The position numbers and the translations under genes are program-made. Positions 1 to 10,422 of a stretch of 64,000 nucleotides of DNA are shown here, piece by piece (the first letter of the stretch is position 1; each line of letters begins with the position of its first letter). The notes under the pieces were generated by a model. That model searched no databases. It worked only from the letters and a program-made list of their open reading frames with translations, and had not been told where the DNA came from. Source of the stretch: Pseudoneurospora amorphoporcata. Its lineage: Eukaryota; Ascomycota; Sordariomycetes; Sordariales; Sordariaceae. The DNA lies in contig MU859083.1 of the NCBI GenBank assembly GCA_033297205.1, positions 186,001 through 250,000 of the forward strand. The letters are read 5' to 3'.

Positions 1-1486
1 TGCCAACCCCTTGTTCAGTTACTCCTTCAAGCCGCTGAATGCTACTGCCTTTCTTCAGGATCCGGTAAGTGCATGTCACCCCTTAGCAACTTGTCCCTTC
101 GTTGACATTGGTGTGGGACAGTGGGATATATGGACATCCACTCTCAGAAGCCCGACTTCTAGCGATAATAATGCGCAATCCAACAACTCCCTCGTGGCCA
201 TGAACTTTGACCAAAACCTCGACTCAGTCGGCCAACGTCTCTACATCCTTTTTTCCAACTATGGCAACTACAGCACTTTTAGCAATAACGCCTGGATACC
301 CTACATCAATAATGGCTCTTACGACTCCCTCGAAGCTCTCCATGATACCGTACACAACCTAGCCGGTGGCGGTGGAATAGGCCAACCCAACGCTCAAGGC
401 GGTCATATGGCCTACATCCCCTATTCCTCCTTTGACCCCATATTCTTCCTTCACCATGCCATGGTCGACCGCATTTTTGCTATTTGGCAATCTCTGTACC
501 CAGCCAGCTACGTCACTCCCATGCAAGCCTACATCGCATCCTACACCACGTCCCGAGGAGAGTTCCAAACCGCCGCCACCCCTTTGACGCCCTTCTTTTT
601 CAACGAGAACGGCACATTTTGGACGTCAGACATGGTCCGCGATCACACGAGATTTGGATACAACTACCCCGAGCTGGCCGGAGTGTCGGGCAGTCTATCG
701 AACAGCCAGAGCCGAGCACTGTCCAAGCGGGCAAGGGGGAGGGTGATGGCAGCGATCAACCGCCTCTACGGTCCATCTACTCCATCGAGCCTCTACCGCA
801 AGGAACTGCGAGCCGGAAGACTGGGACCGGGAAGGAAGGTTCCCGGTCATTTACCTGCGGGAAGGGTCTTTAGCGGTAATGGAGAGTATAGGGAGTGGAT
901 AGCGAATGTGAGGGTGAAGAAGCAGGCCTTGGATGGACCGTTTTTCGTCCATTTGTTCCTTGGAGAAGCACCGAAGGACCCGAAGGAGTGGGCGTCGGCG
1001 AAGAATCATGTCGGGTCGATGGGGGTCTTTGCGTCGGATGAACGGTATGGGCAGAGTAAGATGGCGGGCATGGACGAAGTTATGGTGTCGGGGTCTGTGC
1101 CGTTGACTAAGGCGCTTGTTGAGAAGGTGATGGGGACAGGGAGGTTTGGTGTTGCGACCGGGCCCGGGGGTGGTGGCAGAGGGAGAAGTGTCGGGGGTCG
1201 TTTCGTTGGCTTCGAGGGAGAACTCGGCGCCGGTTTCAGGGGTGAAGGAGAAGGTGAGGGAGGACAGGAAGAGGTGTTGAGGAGTCTGGATCCCAAAGAC
1301 GTAGAACCGTTCCTAAGGAGAAACTTGGTGGTGAATATCGTCAAGGTTGATGGGAAAGTGGTGATGCATGGGAGTTATGTGAAAGGGTTGGGGATTCATG
1401 TGGTTAGTTCCATGGTAAGGGCTGCGAGGGTTGAGGAGGAGTTACCGGCTTGGGGAGAGGTGGAAGGTAGGTTTGATGTTGTTTGA
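1..1486 (+). CDS. Tyrosinase (copper monooxygenase), 5'-truncated by the window edge
   Basis: Type-3 copper enzyme that hydroxylates monophenols and oxidises diphenols to quinones in melanin synthesis. Only the part after the CuA site is present. The reading frame is already open at base 2. A 57-bp intron (65-121, GTAAGT...ACAG) is inferred because its removal joins FLQDP directly to WDIWTSTL. The CuB site is clear: EALHDTVH supplies two histidines (codons at 340 and 352), and about 100 bases later FDPIFFLHHAMVDR carries the paired histidines (452-457). After the catalytic core comes a long C-terminal region with a Gly/Arg-rich stretch around 1150-1260. In known fungal tyrosinases a C-terminal extension is cleaved during activation, and this region may be its counterpart. 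Stop codon TGA at 1484-1486. The family call is secure. The N-terminus, CuA site and substrate preference cannot be judged. Confidence 0.93.
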   Translation, partial: ANPLFSYSFKPLNATAFLQDPVSACHPLATCPFVDIGVGQWDIWTSTLRSPTSSDNNAQSNNSLVAMNFDQNLDSVGQRLYILFSNYGNYSTFSNNAWIPYINNGSYDSLEALHDTVHNLAGGGGIGQPNAQGGHMAYIPYSSFDPIFFLHHAMVDRIFAIWQSLYPASYVTPMQAYIASYTTSRGEFQTAATPLTPFFFNENGTFWTSDMVRDHTRFGYNYPELAGVSGSLSNSQSRALSKRARGRVMAAINRLYGPSTPSSLYRKELRAGRLGPGRKVPGHLPAGRVFSGNGEYREWIANVRVKKQALDGPFFVHLFLGEAPKDPKEWASAKNHVGSMGVFASDERYGQSKMAGMDEVMVSGSVPLTKALVEKVMGTGRFGVATGPGGGGRGRSVGGRFVGFEGELGAGFRGEGEGEGGQEEVLRSLDPKDVEPFLRRNLVVNIVKVDGKVVMHGSYVKGLGIHVVSSMVRAARVEEELPAWGEVEGRFDVV

Positions 1487-2178
1487 GGTATGCTCATGTC
1501 ATGTCATGGGGTATGCACTTTGATGATGGAAATTGTAGTTGTTCTGTATTGTATCGCTGGCGGTAGGTTGGGAGATTATGGCGTTTTTTTTTTGTTTTTT
1601 TTTTTTGTTAGAATTTGGGGACGATAATGGCCCGGTAGGGTGTAATAGTAGCTGAAGTTGGTGAAATGGAGTGGTTATCCAGTGAGAAGGCCCTATCTAG
1701 AGGAATACATATCTGGTGATTAAACAGTGTATCAGTACATGTGATCTACGTACTGGCAAGAGTGCGAAGGAAGTGGATATGACGCAATTTTCTCGTTACT
1801 ATGTTCTTGTTCTGCACTTGTGTTGCCTACCTTGCTAGATGCTACCTACCTTACCTACCCGGACACTCGACAATTTTACAACGGAAAGAGGGAGCACGGG
1901 GTAATCAAAAGCCGTGGACGTGTAACAGAGCAAGCCGCAATGACATCTATGTGATTAAGGTAGATTCGCAGGAGAATGATTCGAGACCTTCTAAAAGGCA
2001 ACTAAGCTATTCCGGTTTCGCCGCTGTGGAGACCAGGCGTTATTGACAAGGCGGCCAACGGAAGGCAAAGCGGCGGAGGGTGCCGGTGTAAGCACTAGTG
2101 GCCAGGCAAGTGGAAAGTCTGCCGGATGCGTGGCTGCTTGACGGGAGAGTTGAGAAAACCAAACCAAAGTGTCGCCCG

Positions 2179-2738
2179 CCAGTCCAGTCCAGTCCAGTCC
2201 AGGGTACGGTCAGTCCAGGGTACGGTAGGTAAGTAGGGCGAAGTGGAACATTGAAGCCGCTTACGGCACGTCCAAGCCAAGCTAAGCCAAGCCCTGTGCC
2301 CTTGGAGTCCATACATAGGTAGGATGGTAGGTACATACCATCTTGTAAGGCGGCAGGTAAGGCGGCAGGTAGGTGCCTACCTTACCTACCTACCTTACTT
2401 CTTTCTTTGACGTTGGGAGTTGGGAGTTGGGAGTTGGGACCCCAGCCGCCTCATCTCATCTCATCTCATCTGCTCATCACATACGGATAGAGAGAGAGAG
2501 AGAGAGCCACCGAAGAGACATGGAGCGCAATGTGGGGACTGGAGGGCACGGAGGGCACGATATGGGGGGGGCACGATGGGTTGTTTCGTGTACGATGATG
2601 CCTGACTGTCCTGCCTGCCTGCCTGCCTGCCTGTCTGGCGACGTGGTTGATGAGTGTCAGTGAGCTGAGCTGAGCTGTCCGATGAGGCCTGGCGGATAGA
2701 CTGGATAGACTGGACGGACTGGACGGACTGGACAGGCT
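2179..2738. repeat. Cluster of short tandem repeats
   Basis: Consecutive simple arrays: CCAGT units at 2179-2202, GGGAGTT units at 2412-2439, CATCT units at 2450-2471, AG dinucleotides at 2489-2506, TGCC units at 2611-2633, and imperfect 10-bp GGATAGACT/GGACGGACT units at 2695-2738. GGCAGGTAAGGC-type units also occur around 2348-2372. All are non-coding and likely length-polymorphic. Confidence 0.9.
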
Positions 2739-2746
2739 GACAAGCA

Positions 2747-3116
2747 AGAAAGCTAGAAAGCTAGAAAGCTAGAAAGCTAGAAAGCTAGAAAGCTAGAAAG
2801 CTAGAAAGCTAGAAAGCTAGAAAGCTAGAAAGCTAGAAAGCTNNNNNNNNNNNNNNNNNNNNNNNNNNNNNNNNNNNNNNNNNNNNNNNNNNNNNNNNNN
2901 NNNNNNNNNNNNNNNNNNNNNNNNNNNNNNNNNNNNNNNNNAGAAAGCTAGAAAGCTAGAAAGCTAGAAAGCTAGAAAGCTAGAAAGCTAGAAAGCTAGA
3001 AAGCTAGAAAGCTAGAAAGCTAGAAAGCTAGAAAGCTAGAAAGCTAGAAAGCTAGAAAGCTAGAAAGCTAGAAAGCTAGAAAGCTAGAAAGCTAGAAAGC
3101 CAGAAAGCTAGAAAGG
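2747..3116. repeat. 8-bp satellite (AGAAAGCT)n interrupted by an assembly gap
   Basis: AGAAAGCT is repeated almost perfectly from 2747 to 2842, then 99 N (2843-2941), then continues from 2942 to about 3100. The final units degenerate (AGAAAGCC, AGAAAGGC). The register before and after the N run differs by 3 bases modulo 8, so the N count is a placeholder. The unit contains the palindrome AGCT. A poly(A) run follows at 3134-3155. Confidence 0.95.
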
Positions 3117-3520
3117 CAGATAAGCCGGAAAGCAAAAAAAAAAAAAAAAAAAAAAGAAAAAGGGCGTTGAGGACTGGGGGCTTAGTTGAGAAGCGGCACA
3201 TGCAAGTTCCAGAGGACACACACGACGGAGTGGAGAAAGCTATCTTAGCTCATGGAGTGTTGAAACGTGAATGTGAACGTGAGTGGAGGTCTCAGTGGTG
3301 TCGAAGGTAGGTACCTAGGTAGAGTAGTCAACTTGCTGCGTACGCCGTCGAGAAGCTTTCCTATTTCCTATTTCCGTAAAGGTAAAGGTACGGTACACTC
3401 TTTTTCCTCTGAAGGTTCCTTGTCGGGGGAAACAGGTTTGGGGATGGATGGATTGGTTCATGTAATGCAATCTTCGTACACTAGGTAGGTAATTTTGTAT
3501 TGAGTTCAAGTGTGTGGTTT

Positions 3521-3778
3521 GTCTGTCTGTCTGTCTGTCTGTATGTATATCTGTGTCTGTCTCTCACGAAACAGTGGCCCGATCTGGTTATGTTGGCCAC
3601 TGACGTTTATTGAGCCCAAGTCAGGAAAGGGAGGGTAAAAGGGATGCCCAGCGCGTCCGCTCATCACCACCACGACGATGATTCGATGATTCGATGAGGA
3701 ACGGGGGTCCTATCCATGCCCGGCCGATACCTTACTTGGGTACAACGACTCCAGTCGGCCAGGTTGAAATTCAAATTC

Positions 3779-3814
<36 letters not shown>
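3521..3814. repeat. TCTG microsatellite and 35-base poly(A) run
   Basis: Perfect GTCT/TCTG units run from 3521 to 3546, with a looser TGTATGTATATCTGTG tail. A pure run of A occupies 3780-3814. Neither has terminal repeats or a target-site duplication that would point to a retroposon. Confidence 0.85.
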
Positions 3815-3817
<3 letters not shown>

Positions 3818-6549
3818 TGAAGTAACTGACTGGCCCGGAGGATTTGGGCAGTTCTTTTCGCTTTGCTGTACTGCTGCTGATGGATGTGAATCAGAACCCA
3901 GAAATCGCTTTTGTCTCCAAGGCTTCTTTCTTAGGTAGGTAGGCAGGTAGGTGGTACCTAGGTAGGCAGGCTGGCTGGCTAGTACTCGAATTTGATTTGG
4001 AAGGTGATGTGTGAAATGTGTTGACATCGCGGGTCAAGTCCGGAAGCACGGCCGGGGGCGGGGAGCGGTGCGCAGTGGGGATTGTGAATGTGGTGACACG
4101 AAGCTGAGACACAAAGGTAGTGTAGGTAAAGGGGGTAATGAGTTAGGCAGCTAGCTGTTTGGGAGGCATCCGACAGACAACTTTTTTCGTCCACTTCTTC
4201 CAGTCTGACATATGTGAGGCTGTTGATGTTGACGTGCTGTGCCGTTGAGAGGCACCGAACCTGAATGGGCTGGACAGAATTGGCGGTGTGTATGTATGTA
4301 TGCATCAAAATTGGGAGGAGCCGCGGTGGGAAAAGCCGTGAAGTCTACCTACTCAAGGCCGGAAAGGGAGAAGAATGGCCGATGAATGTCTCTGCCTTGC
4401 TGTCCCGGAGCCACTCTTCTTGTGAGGCAGGGAGGGTAAAAAACCGTCGCACATAGGTAGCCGTGAAAGAATGGGGTAGGTAAGGTAGGTATTAAGAGGC
4501 ATCCAATGTTTACCTACGCCCGCTGCACCAGTCTGTCATAGAGGTGTAGAGACACACGGGTAATTGGGAGGCAGAGCCGTTTCAAAACATTGAACAATGC
4601 GGGTTGACAACACTGGACAAAGGGTGGGTTACAATAGCCCCCAAACCCTGAAGGCCGAGTTACAGGTCTGCAGTCTGGGAATCTGAACCCCAAAGAAGAA
4701 GGTGATGCGATGGACGGTCTACCGCTTTGGAAAAAGAAGGGTACCTTAGGTATGGGCCGCTAACGTTTGGGAGCCGTCCTTATGTGCCTGTGAGCTGAAA
4801 TGCAAAGATTCCTTTTGCATTCGCGGACTCTTGTCTCTGGACGGAGATGCTTAGCGCGTTTCCAATTTCTGCGTCTCGTCGTCATGGTCATCGTCGCATC
4901 TTGCGTAAGTTCTCATTGCCTTCCATGCCAAAGAGTCAAGAGCGGGAACTGGATAAGCCGAATGTGTCCTTGGAGGTGAAATTCAACTTGGTGTGGCGTG
5001 TAAAAAGTGCGAGTGTCTCCGTGCGGCCGTCGCAGCCTGGCCGTTGTGCAACACCCCTTCCTTAGTAGCGGCCCAATTGCCAACCCCGTTTTTTGTCGCT
5101 GCCGATTCGTCACTGATTCTTCTGTTGGATGGAAGGCTCCCCTCCCATGCCGCAAAAATGTTTGCTAGAATGCGTTGAGGTCTCACAAGCCCCCCCACCA
5201 GCACACACCATCTTGGCTCTGATGCTCTTTTCTTGTGAGACATCAGTCGATGAACGCCCGTTACAGAGACGTTGGATCGGTTAGCCAATGGCAGATGGAA
5301 GATAATTCTTGACGACTGGAGAGATAGGTAAACGAGAGTGATGAACGCGCAATGGCCGAGTGTTCAAGGTCCGGTACCCGGAATTGTCCACTTACATGGA
5401 AAAGGAGCGACATGCGTCTTGTAATTGGAAAGCTCGCGACCAGCCCAGCAAGCCAGCACGGCCTGGTAGGCGAAACCATCAGGAACTTGGAAAAACTAAA
5501 GCCTTTTGCCTTTCTTCAGTTTCCACCGACTTTCTGCATCCTATGTCGCCGTTATGTATTTGCCATTTCTCCTCCTTTCATTTCCCTTACCCTCTCCGCC
5601 CTCTCCGCCATCTCCGTCTGCGGGCCGCCAACTTTCCAGCCCCAGCATATCCCAATCGGCTTTTTTGGTGATCCACTCACACCGGGCCTCTCAACTGCAC
5701 TGGCTGAGCTGGCCTCACCACCTGAGCTCTGAATGGCCTCAAAAACCGGTCTCCGCCCAAATATCCAGTCGTTTGTAGACAGACTTGCATGCTATAAAAA
5801 AGCACACCGGCAACTTTGCCAAGCTGCTTTGCCACGACACTAAAGCAAGTCAAGTTGAACAGCATATCAGACCGCTATTTTGAGCCTCATTTTTCAATGC
5901 CAAATCACTCGATTATCTCGAGATACACACACGGATGATCAGGAGGCTCCAAGTCCCATTTAGAGACCCAGTGAAGTCAGCCTCCCGATGTCGTTGAGCG
6001 ATGTCCTTCACGCGTCCATGACCGCATGACGCGGCGCGTGACTGCGTAATCTGTCAGTAACGGTAGCAGTAACACCGCGCCCGTCGTCGATCACATCAAG
6101 TTCGTGGTATCATGATTTTGTGACATGAACGACATGGGTATCGTCCACCCCTTCGCAGTTGCGCAAGTCTGCCTTCCGGGACCGAAAACTTGTGGCCATG
6201 AAACAGCAAAAGTGACAATTACACTCTTTCCAAATCCGAATCCCGAAGCCGCGGTCCCATTAACGCGGTTGTACTAAGATTGACGGTAAGGATCAAGATC
6301 TAAACCTCGCTTCAGCTTTCCAGGGGTCAGCGAACCAGCCAGTGAGCTTGGAGAAACCCAACCGCGAGCTTGGTACGCGATAGATTATTAGATAACAGAC
6401 TGTTAGTAAAGGCAAGGAACAGCAGTGCATCGGAAGCACGGCATGGCATGCTGTTGCGTATGTGCCGGGCTGCTGCAGATAGTGCTTGCATACGCCCCCC
6501 TGCATCCGTATCATGGAGAAGACAGCATCGACATCGCTCGACATGTATA

Positions 6550-6593
6550 GCGGCAGCATCAGCGATAGCGGCAGCATCAGCGATAGCGGCAGT
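6550..6593. repeat. 18-bp tandem repeat, about 2.4 copies
   Basis: The unit GCGGCAGCATCAGCGATA occurs twice in perfect tandem, followed by a partial third copy that decays into GCGGCAGTAGCGGCG. Because the unit length is a multiple of three, all overlapping frames read as low-complexity peptides, which explains several spurious open frames here. Confidence 0.8.
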
Positions 6594-7780
6594 AGCGGCG
6601 CGTTGTTGTTTACGCCTTCGGGATTGGGTCCAAGACGACGTTGTCTCAAAGGCCGAAGACCAAAAAGGACCCTAATCTCAGGCTCTGGCGAGAAACTACC
6701 AGCAAGCGTCCGACGCGCAGTTAAGAGGCGGAGGGGATCGACGGGGATGGGGGTGAAATTAGTCCGACTTCCTGCTCTCCTTCCGCCGTGCTTTCGCTGC
6801 CGAACAACGACGGATTTATGCGCAGGTTGTATACGCGGACCACGACTGGTGGCAGTGGTTGGTGGGTGGTAAGCTTGTGCAAGGCACGCTTCCAGCCTGA
6901 ATGGCAGGTGAGTATCATAGGGTCGGGTACGTGGCACGCGGATATGCCAGGCACAGAAACTGAAGCTTTGGGGTACCTATCGCTAATTGAATGAAAGCTA
7001 TTGTGGTGGCAGTGGCCAATGCCATCATCTTGCGGGGAAGCATTACTGGCCAATCCCCCTCCGCATTTCGGAGAAGAGGTCTGGAGAGCAACTCGGTGGT
7101 GGGTGCAATGAGGTGAGCAACTTGTGTGTATCACCCCCAACAGAAGAGGCCTCTTTAGGTGTGACACTTGTTTTCCTGTCAATGTTAGTTAGGCCGTCTG
7201 CACACCACCACGGGGAAAGGATGTCGCAGTTGTTTAGAGCTCCCGCATGATGGTGGTACATAGGTGCCATTTCAGTTTTCGGTGATCATCTAACCGTCTC
7301 ATTGGCCAAACATTCCAAGTAAACAATGGGATTTTGTACCAACCTGTCAGGGGTTCTTCTCCGAAAATTGCAAAGTAGTCACCAGAACTCCGAGGCGCAG
7401 CTTACGTACCTTTACCAGCGCGCAAAACGTGAAGATGGGTGAAGGGCCTCCTATTTTGCCCAAGGTCATTTGCCCTAAGATAAAAAGCGTGTGTCGTCTC
7501 ATGGCACAGTATTTCGGTGGTAATCTTTAACCCCCACAACCTTCTTCCTCCTGCTTTCTTTCCTCCCCATCGTCCGCAGCTTTAACAGCTTGTCGTATGG
7601 TTTTGGACACCTTCACTTTCGTCAGACCGAACTGTTAGTTGCTTCTGGCCGCCTTGTTGCGTCTCGTATCACGCTCTGCCCCGAGTATCTGCAGCCCTGT
7701 TGGTCTCGGCCACACAGTCGTGCAGTTCACAAAGTTTCCGAGACGGCGCCGTATGGCTTGGCTTATCAACATTGCCAGCC

Positions 7781-10187
7781 ATGAGTCCTTACGGTCCTCC
7801 ATACGATGACACTTGGGTCTTGAACGCGGTCAACCGTGCCTTGGGAGAGCGGTCTACCACCGTATCGGAATCCGCCCAGGAGGACCTTTTTGGGGACCCT
7901 TCCGTCGCACCCTCTGCGTCTTCCGACAATTCGTCTTATTTCCAGGAGAAAGATGACGAACTGGAAAAGATCCTGAGGTCAGAAACACTACTCAACTCTC
8001 TGCTCCTCGGACCCCATCCTGCCGATATTGCTGGTTTGGCAATAGTCGACAGCTACCACGGCCCAGAGCAATATCCAACCTCTGCCGATCTCGACAATGA
8101 TGTCTCCATGGGTGATGCTCATGACGCTGTCGATAACGTCGATAACCACCGCCCAAGCAACTGGCTTTCACCCGGAATCCCATTCAGGCCGTCGGTCAGT
8201 GGCCCCAATGGTCTACTGGCTCCTCCACCGCCATATACAAGACGCTTTGGTGGTCGAAACCGCAGCGCGGCGATGAACCGGAACCCCGGAACGGAAGCAA
8301 GTATGTTGCCAACAGTTATTCTCGAGAATGAGTCAACACTGACTTTGACGTAGGGCACCCGACACCTGTCGTCGTGCGAGAGCAAGATTCTCTCGTCGTT
8401 GCTTCGATTACCCCCTCGACCGTTAATCAACGCATTGCAAACGAGGATGTCCACATGACTGAGGCTCCTGTCATTCCGATAATTAATGAGCCCCTGCCTT
8501 TCACGCTTCCCGAGACGCAGAACAACCACAACCTTGGTCCCAACCCACATGTGTCTGCCAACATCGCCGATGACTTGCTGAGTCTCGATACCCAGAGTGT
8601 GGATGATCACGAGTCAATATCCGACGTCTCTAGCAACGCTAGCGGACGGAGTCGGAAATTGAAAGATCGAGAGAAGACAAAGCGTGTAAGAGACAAGGGC
8701 GCTTGCTCCGCCTGTCGGATTCAAAAGGTCGATGTACGGAAGCCTGTTCCATTCATTTTCCAAGCGTGGCAAGACTGCTGACAACATAGCCAGTGTGACA
8801 GTGACGATGAATGCAAGGGCTGCAAGAAGTTCTGCACAAAGAACCATCTTTCTTTTGTCCCATGTATCAGGAAGCGGCTCAGCGAGATTCTTGGGTCTGC
8901 ATCGGGTATGTTGGCAAGAGACGCTCATGAGAAGATGATCCAAGACTGACTGTGAAGCAGAACGTTGGGCGTCTAAGAATATGGGTGGGTGGTATGAATC
9001 GCTTCGTAAAAGGCCCATCAGACCTGGCAGTAGCGACCATGTGGTTGAGATCCGTCGTTCGCCGAATTTGAACAGGGCGTATTTAGAGGTTACATGTCGC
9101 GAGGTGTGGTTTCAAGGCTCGGCGCTGGTCGACTGTCACCCCGTATATTTCACGGTTCCGGATAGGAGCCCCGATGATGACACCATCTGTGCCTGGAGCG
9201 AGCAAGATATTTCTCTCGAGAACCTGACGACTTTCGGAGGCAGAATCGAGCAATGTCTGTTGTCCTACATGGGGTTTTTCCACGACACCTTTGTCTCCAA
9301 CGGTAAGCCGACATGAAATCCGTTCGGGCCAGAAACGCGGCTGACTCAAATGATGTCGCAGGGAGATTGTCAGCTCCAGCGCCGAAAGAGGCTGTGCAAT
9401 TGTACAAGTTGATGGAAAATGTGCGCAACATGACATGTATGGTCAAGGTATGGGCTTACGAGGTGAGGAATATGTTCTTCACTGGCGGTAGGCCGTTCAG
9501 CGAACAGCTGCTGCCTGTTCAGCTTCACTTCCACCTGCGGGCCGGAAAAGCCATATCGAGCGCCGAGCGAGAACTGCTGAAGGGACTCGACGCTTTCCTG
9601 GAGCCACCAAGTCGGCCAGCTTTCACCGTCGCTCTCTGGTTGTCCATGTGGCAAGTCATCCTAATATATCAGGAAGTGTTGGGTCAACTGTCGTCTGCTG
9701 ATGGTGAGTTCAAATTCCCAACCTTCTTGCTGTTAACAGCATATATATATATATATATAAAGCTGATCTCGGGTAGTGATGACCGAAAGTGACGAAAGAC
9801 GGAATTTCAGACGCCTGACAGAGGACTTGTTCGAAGGTGTTGTGGTGATGTATTCGAATCGGTTTCGTACTTCGGCAGTTGTCAAGACACTACTGGATGC
9901 CATGGACGACGTTGAGGTGTTTGGCAACGAGGTCGTAGCTTTGAACGCCTTAACGAATGCTTGGGATTCACGAAACCAGTTCTGTAAGTTGAGTATCAGC
10001 ATCACACCATTCAGCATTGAACAACATGGCTGACAGTCTTATAGACAATGAACTAGAGGGGAAACCGTTCCCGAACAGACAAGAAGAACTTCTTAGGGCA
10101 TATGTCATTGCCCGAGAAGAAAAGGTGTTCAAAGGAAGGCGTAAAATTGGTCCAACCCAAAGACAAAAGTATGGCCGGAGAGTGTGA
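7781..10187 (+). CDS. Zn-cluster (C6-type) fungal transcription factor, 681 aa, seven exons
   Basis: Predicted nuclear DNA-binding regulator. Exons: 7781-8300, 8354-8733, 8794-8905, 8961-9302, 9362-9703, 9777-9983, 10045-10187. Every junction is GT..AG, most introns have a CTGAC branch site, and the exons sum to 682 codons. A Ser/Asp-rich N-terminus is followed by a basic segment and the cysteine motif ACSACRIQKVDC (C291, C294, C301), then ECKGCKKFC (C307, C310, C314) and PCIRKRL (C324). The first five cysteines fit the Zn2Cys6 pattern; the spacing to the last does not. The cluster lies mid-protein rather than near the N-terminus. The C-terminal half (about 325-640) is helical and has no DNA-binding signature; a regulatory middle-homology role is inference. 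ATG 7781 is the first in-frame start next to the coding stretch. The target genes are unknown. Confidence 0.8.
9741..9759. repeat. (AT)n microsatellite inside intron 5 of the Zn-cluster gene
   Basis: Nineteen bases of alternating A and T lie in the intron 9704-9776, between the donor GTGAGT and the acceptor GTAG. They explain the apparent extension of the upstream exon's frame into repetitive Tyr/Ile codons. Confidence 0.8.
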
Positions 10188-10422
10188 AGAGTCAGGATTG
10201 AGCAAACAAGAATCAAAGAATGGAGCGTGAAAAGTGGGCATGTGAGGGAAAGGATACGTAGCAGATTGTCGCAGATTGAGATGGTACTGGGGTTTGGAAG
10301 ACGAATGTGTTGAACGCAATTGAGGTGTTGAAAGCAACAGATAGCAATTTGGCATTTTGGCAATAACGGGTATAGAGGTAGAATAATCATCGCTGTTGAC
10401 AGTACCATAATAACTTACCACA

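Larger units (their letters stand above)
1487..7780. other. 6.3-kb gene-free, repeat-rich intergenic region
   Basis: No open frame here shows a recognisable domain, a credible splice pattern or a sustained protein-like composition. The first 2.7 kb is dominated by simple repeats, a satellite array with an N gap, poly(A) runs and clustered TAGGTA/TACCTA words. The part from about 4800 to 7700 is more complex in sequence and probably holds the promoter and 5' leader of the Zn-cluster gene starting at 7781. Open frames of 100-214 codons exist on both strands (for example 6293-6937 minus and 6486-6872 plus), but they overlap each other in several frames and look accidental. Confidence 0.7.

Noticed and set aside
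2747..3116. Possible CRISPR-like array
   Set aside because: The unit is 8 bp with no spacers; it is a simple satellite in a eukaryotic genome.
6293..6937. 214-codon minus-strand frame, with a 128-codon plus-strand frame opposite
   Set aside because: Shaped by an 18-bp tandem repeat and accidental absence of stops; neither frame shows a domain or intron structure.
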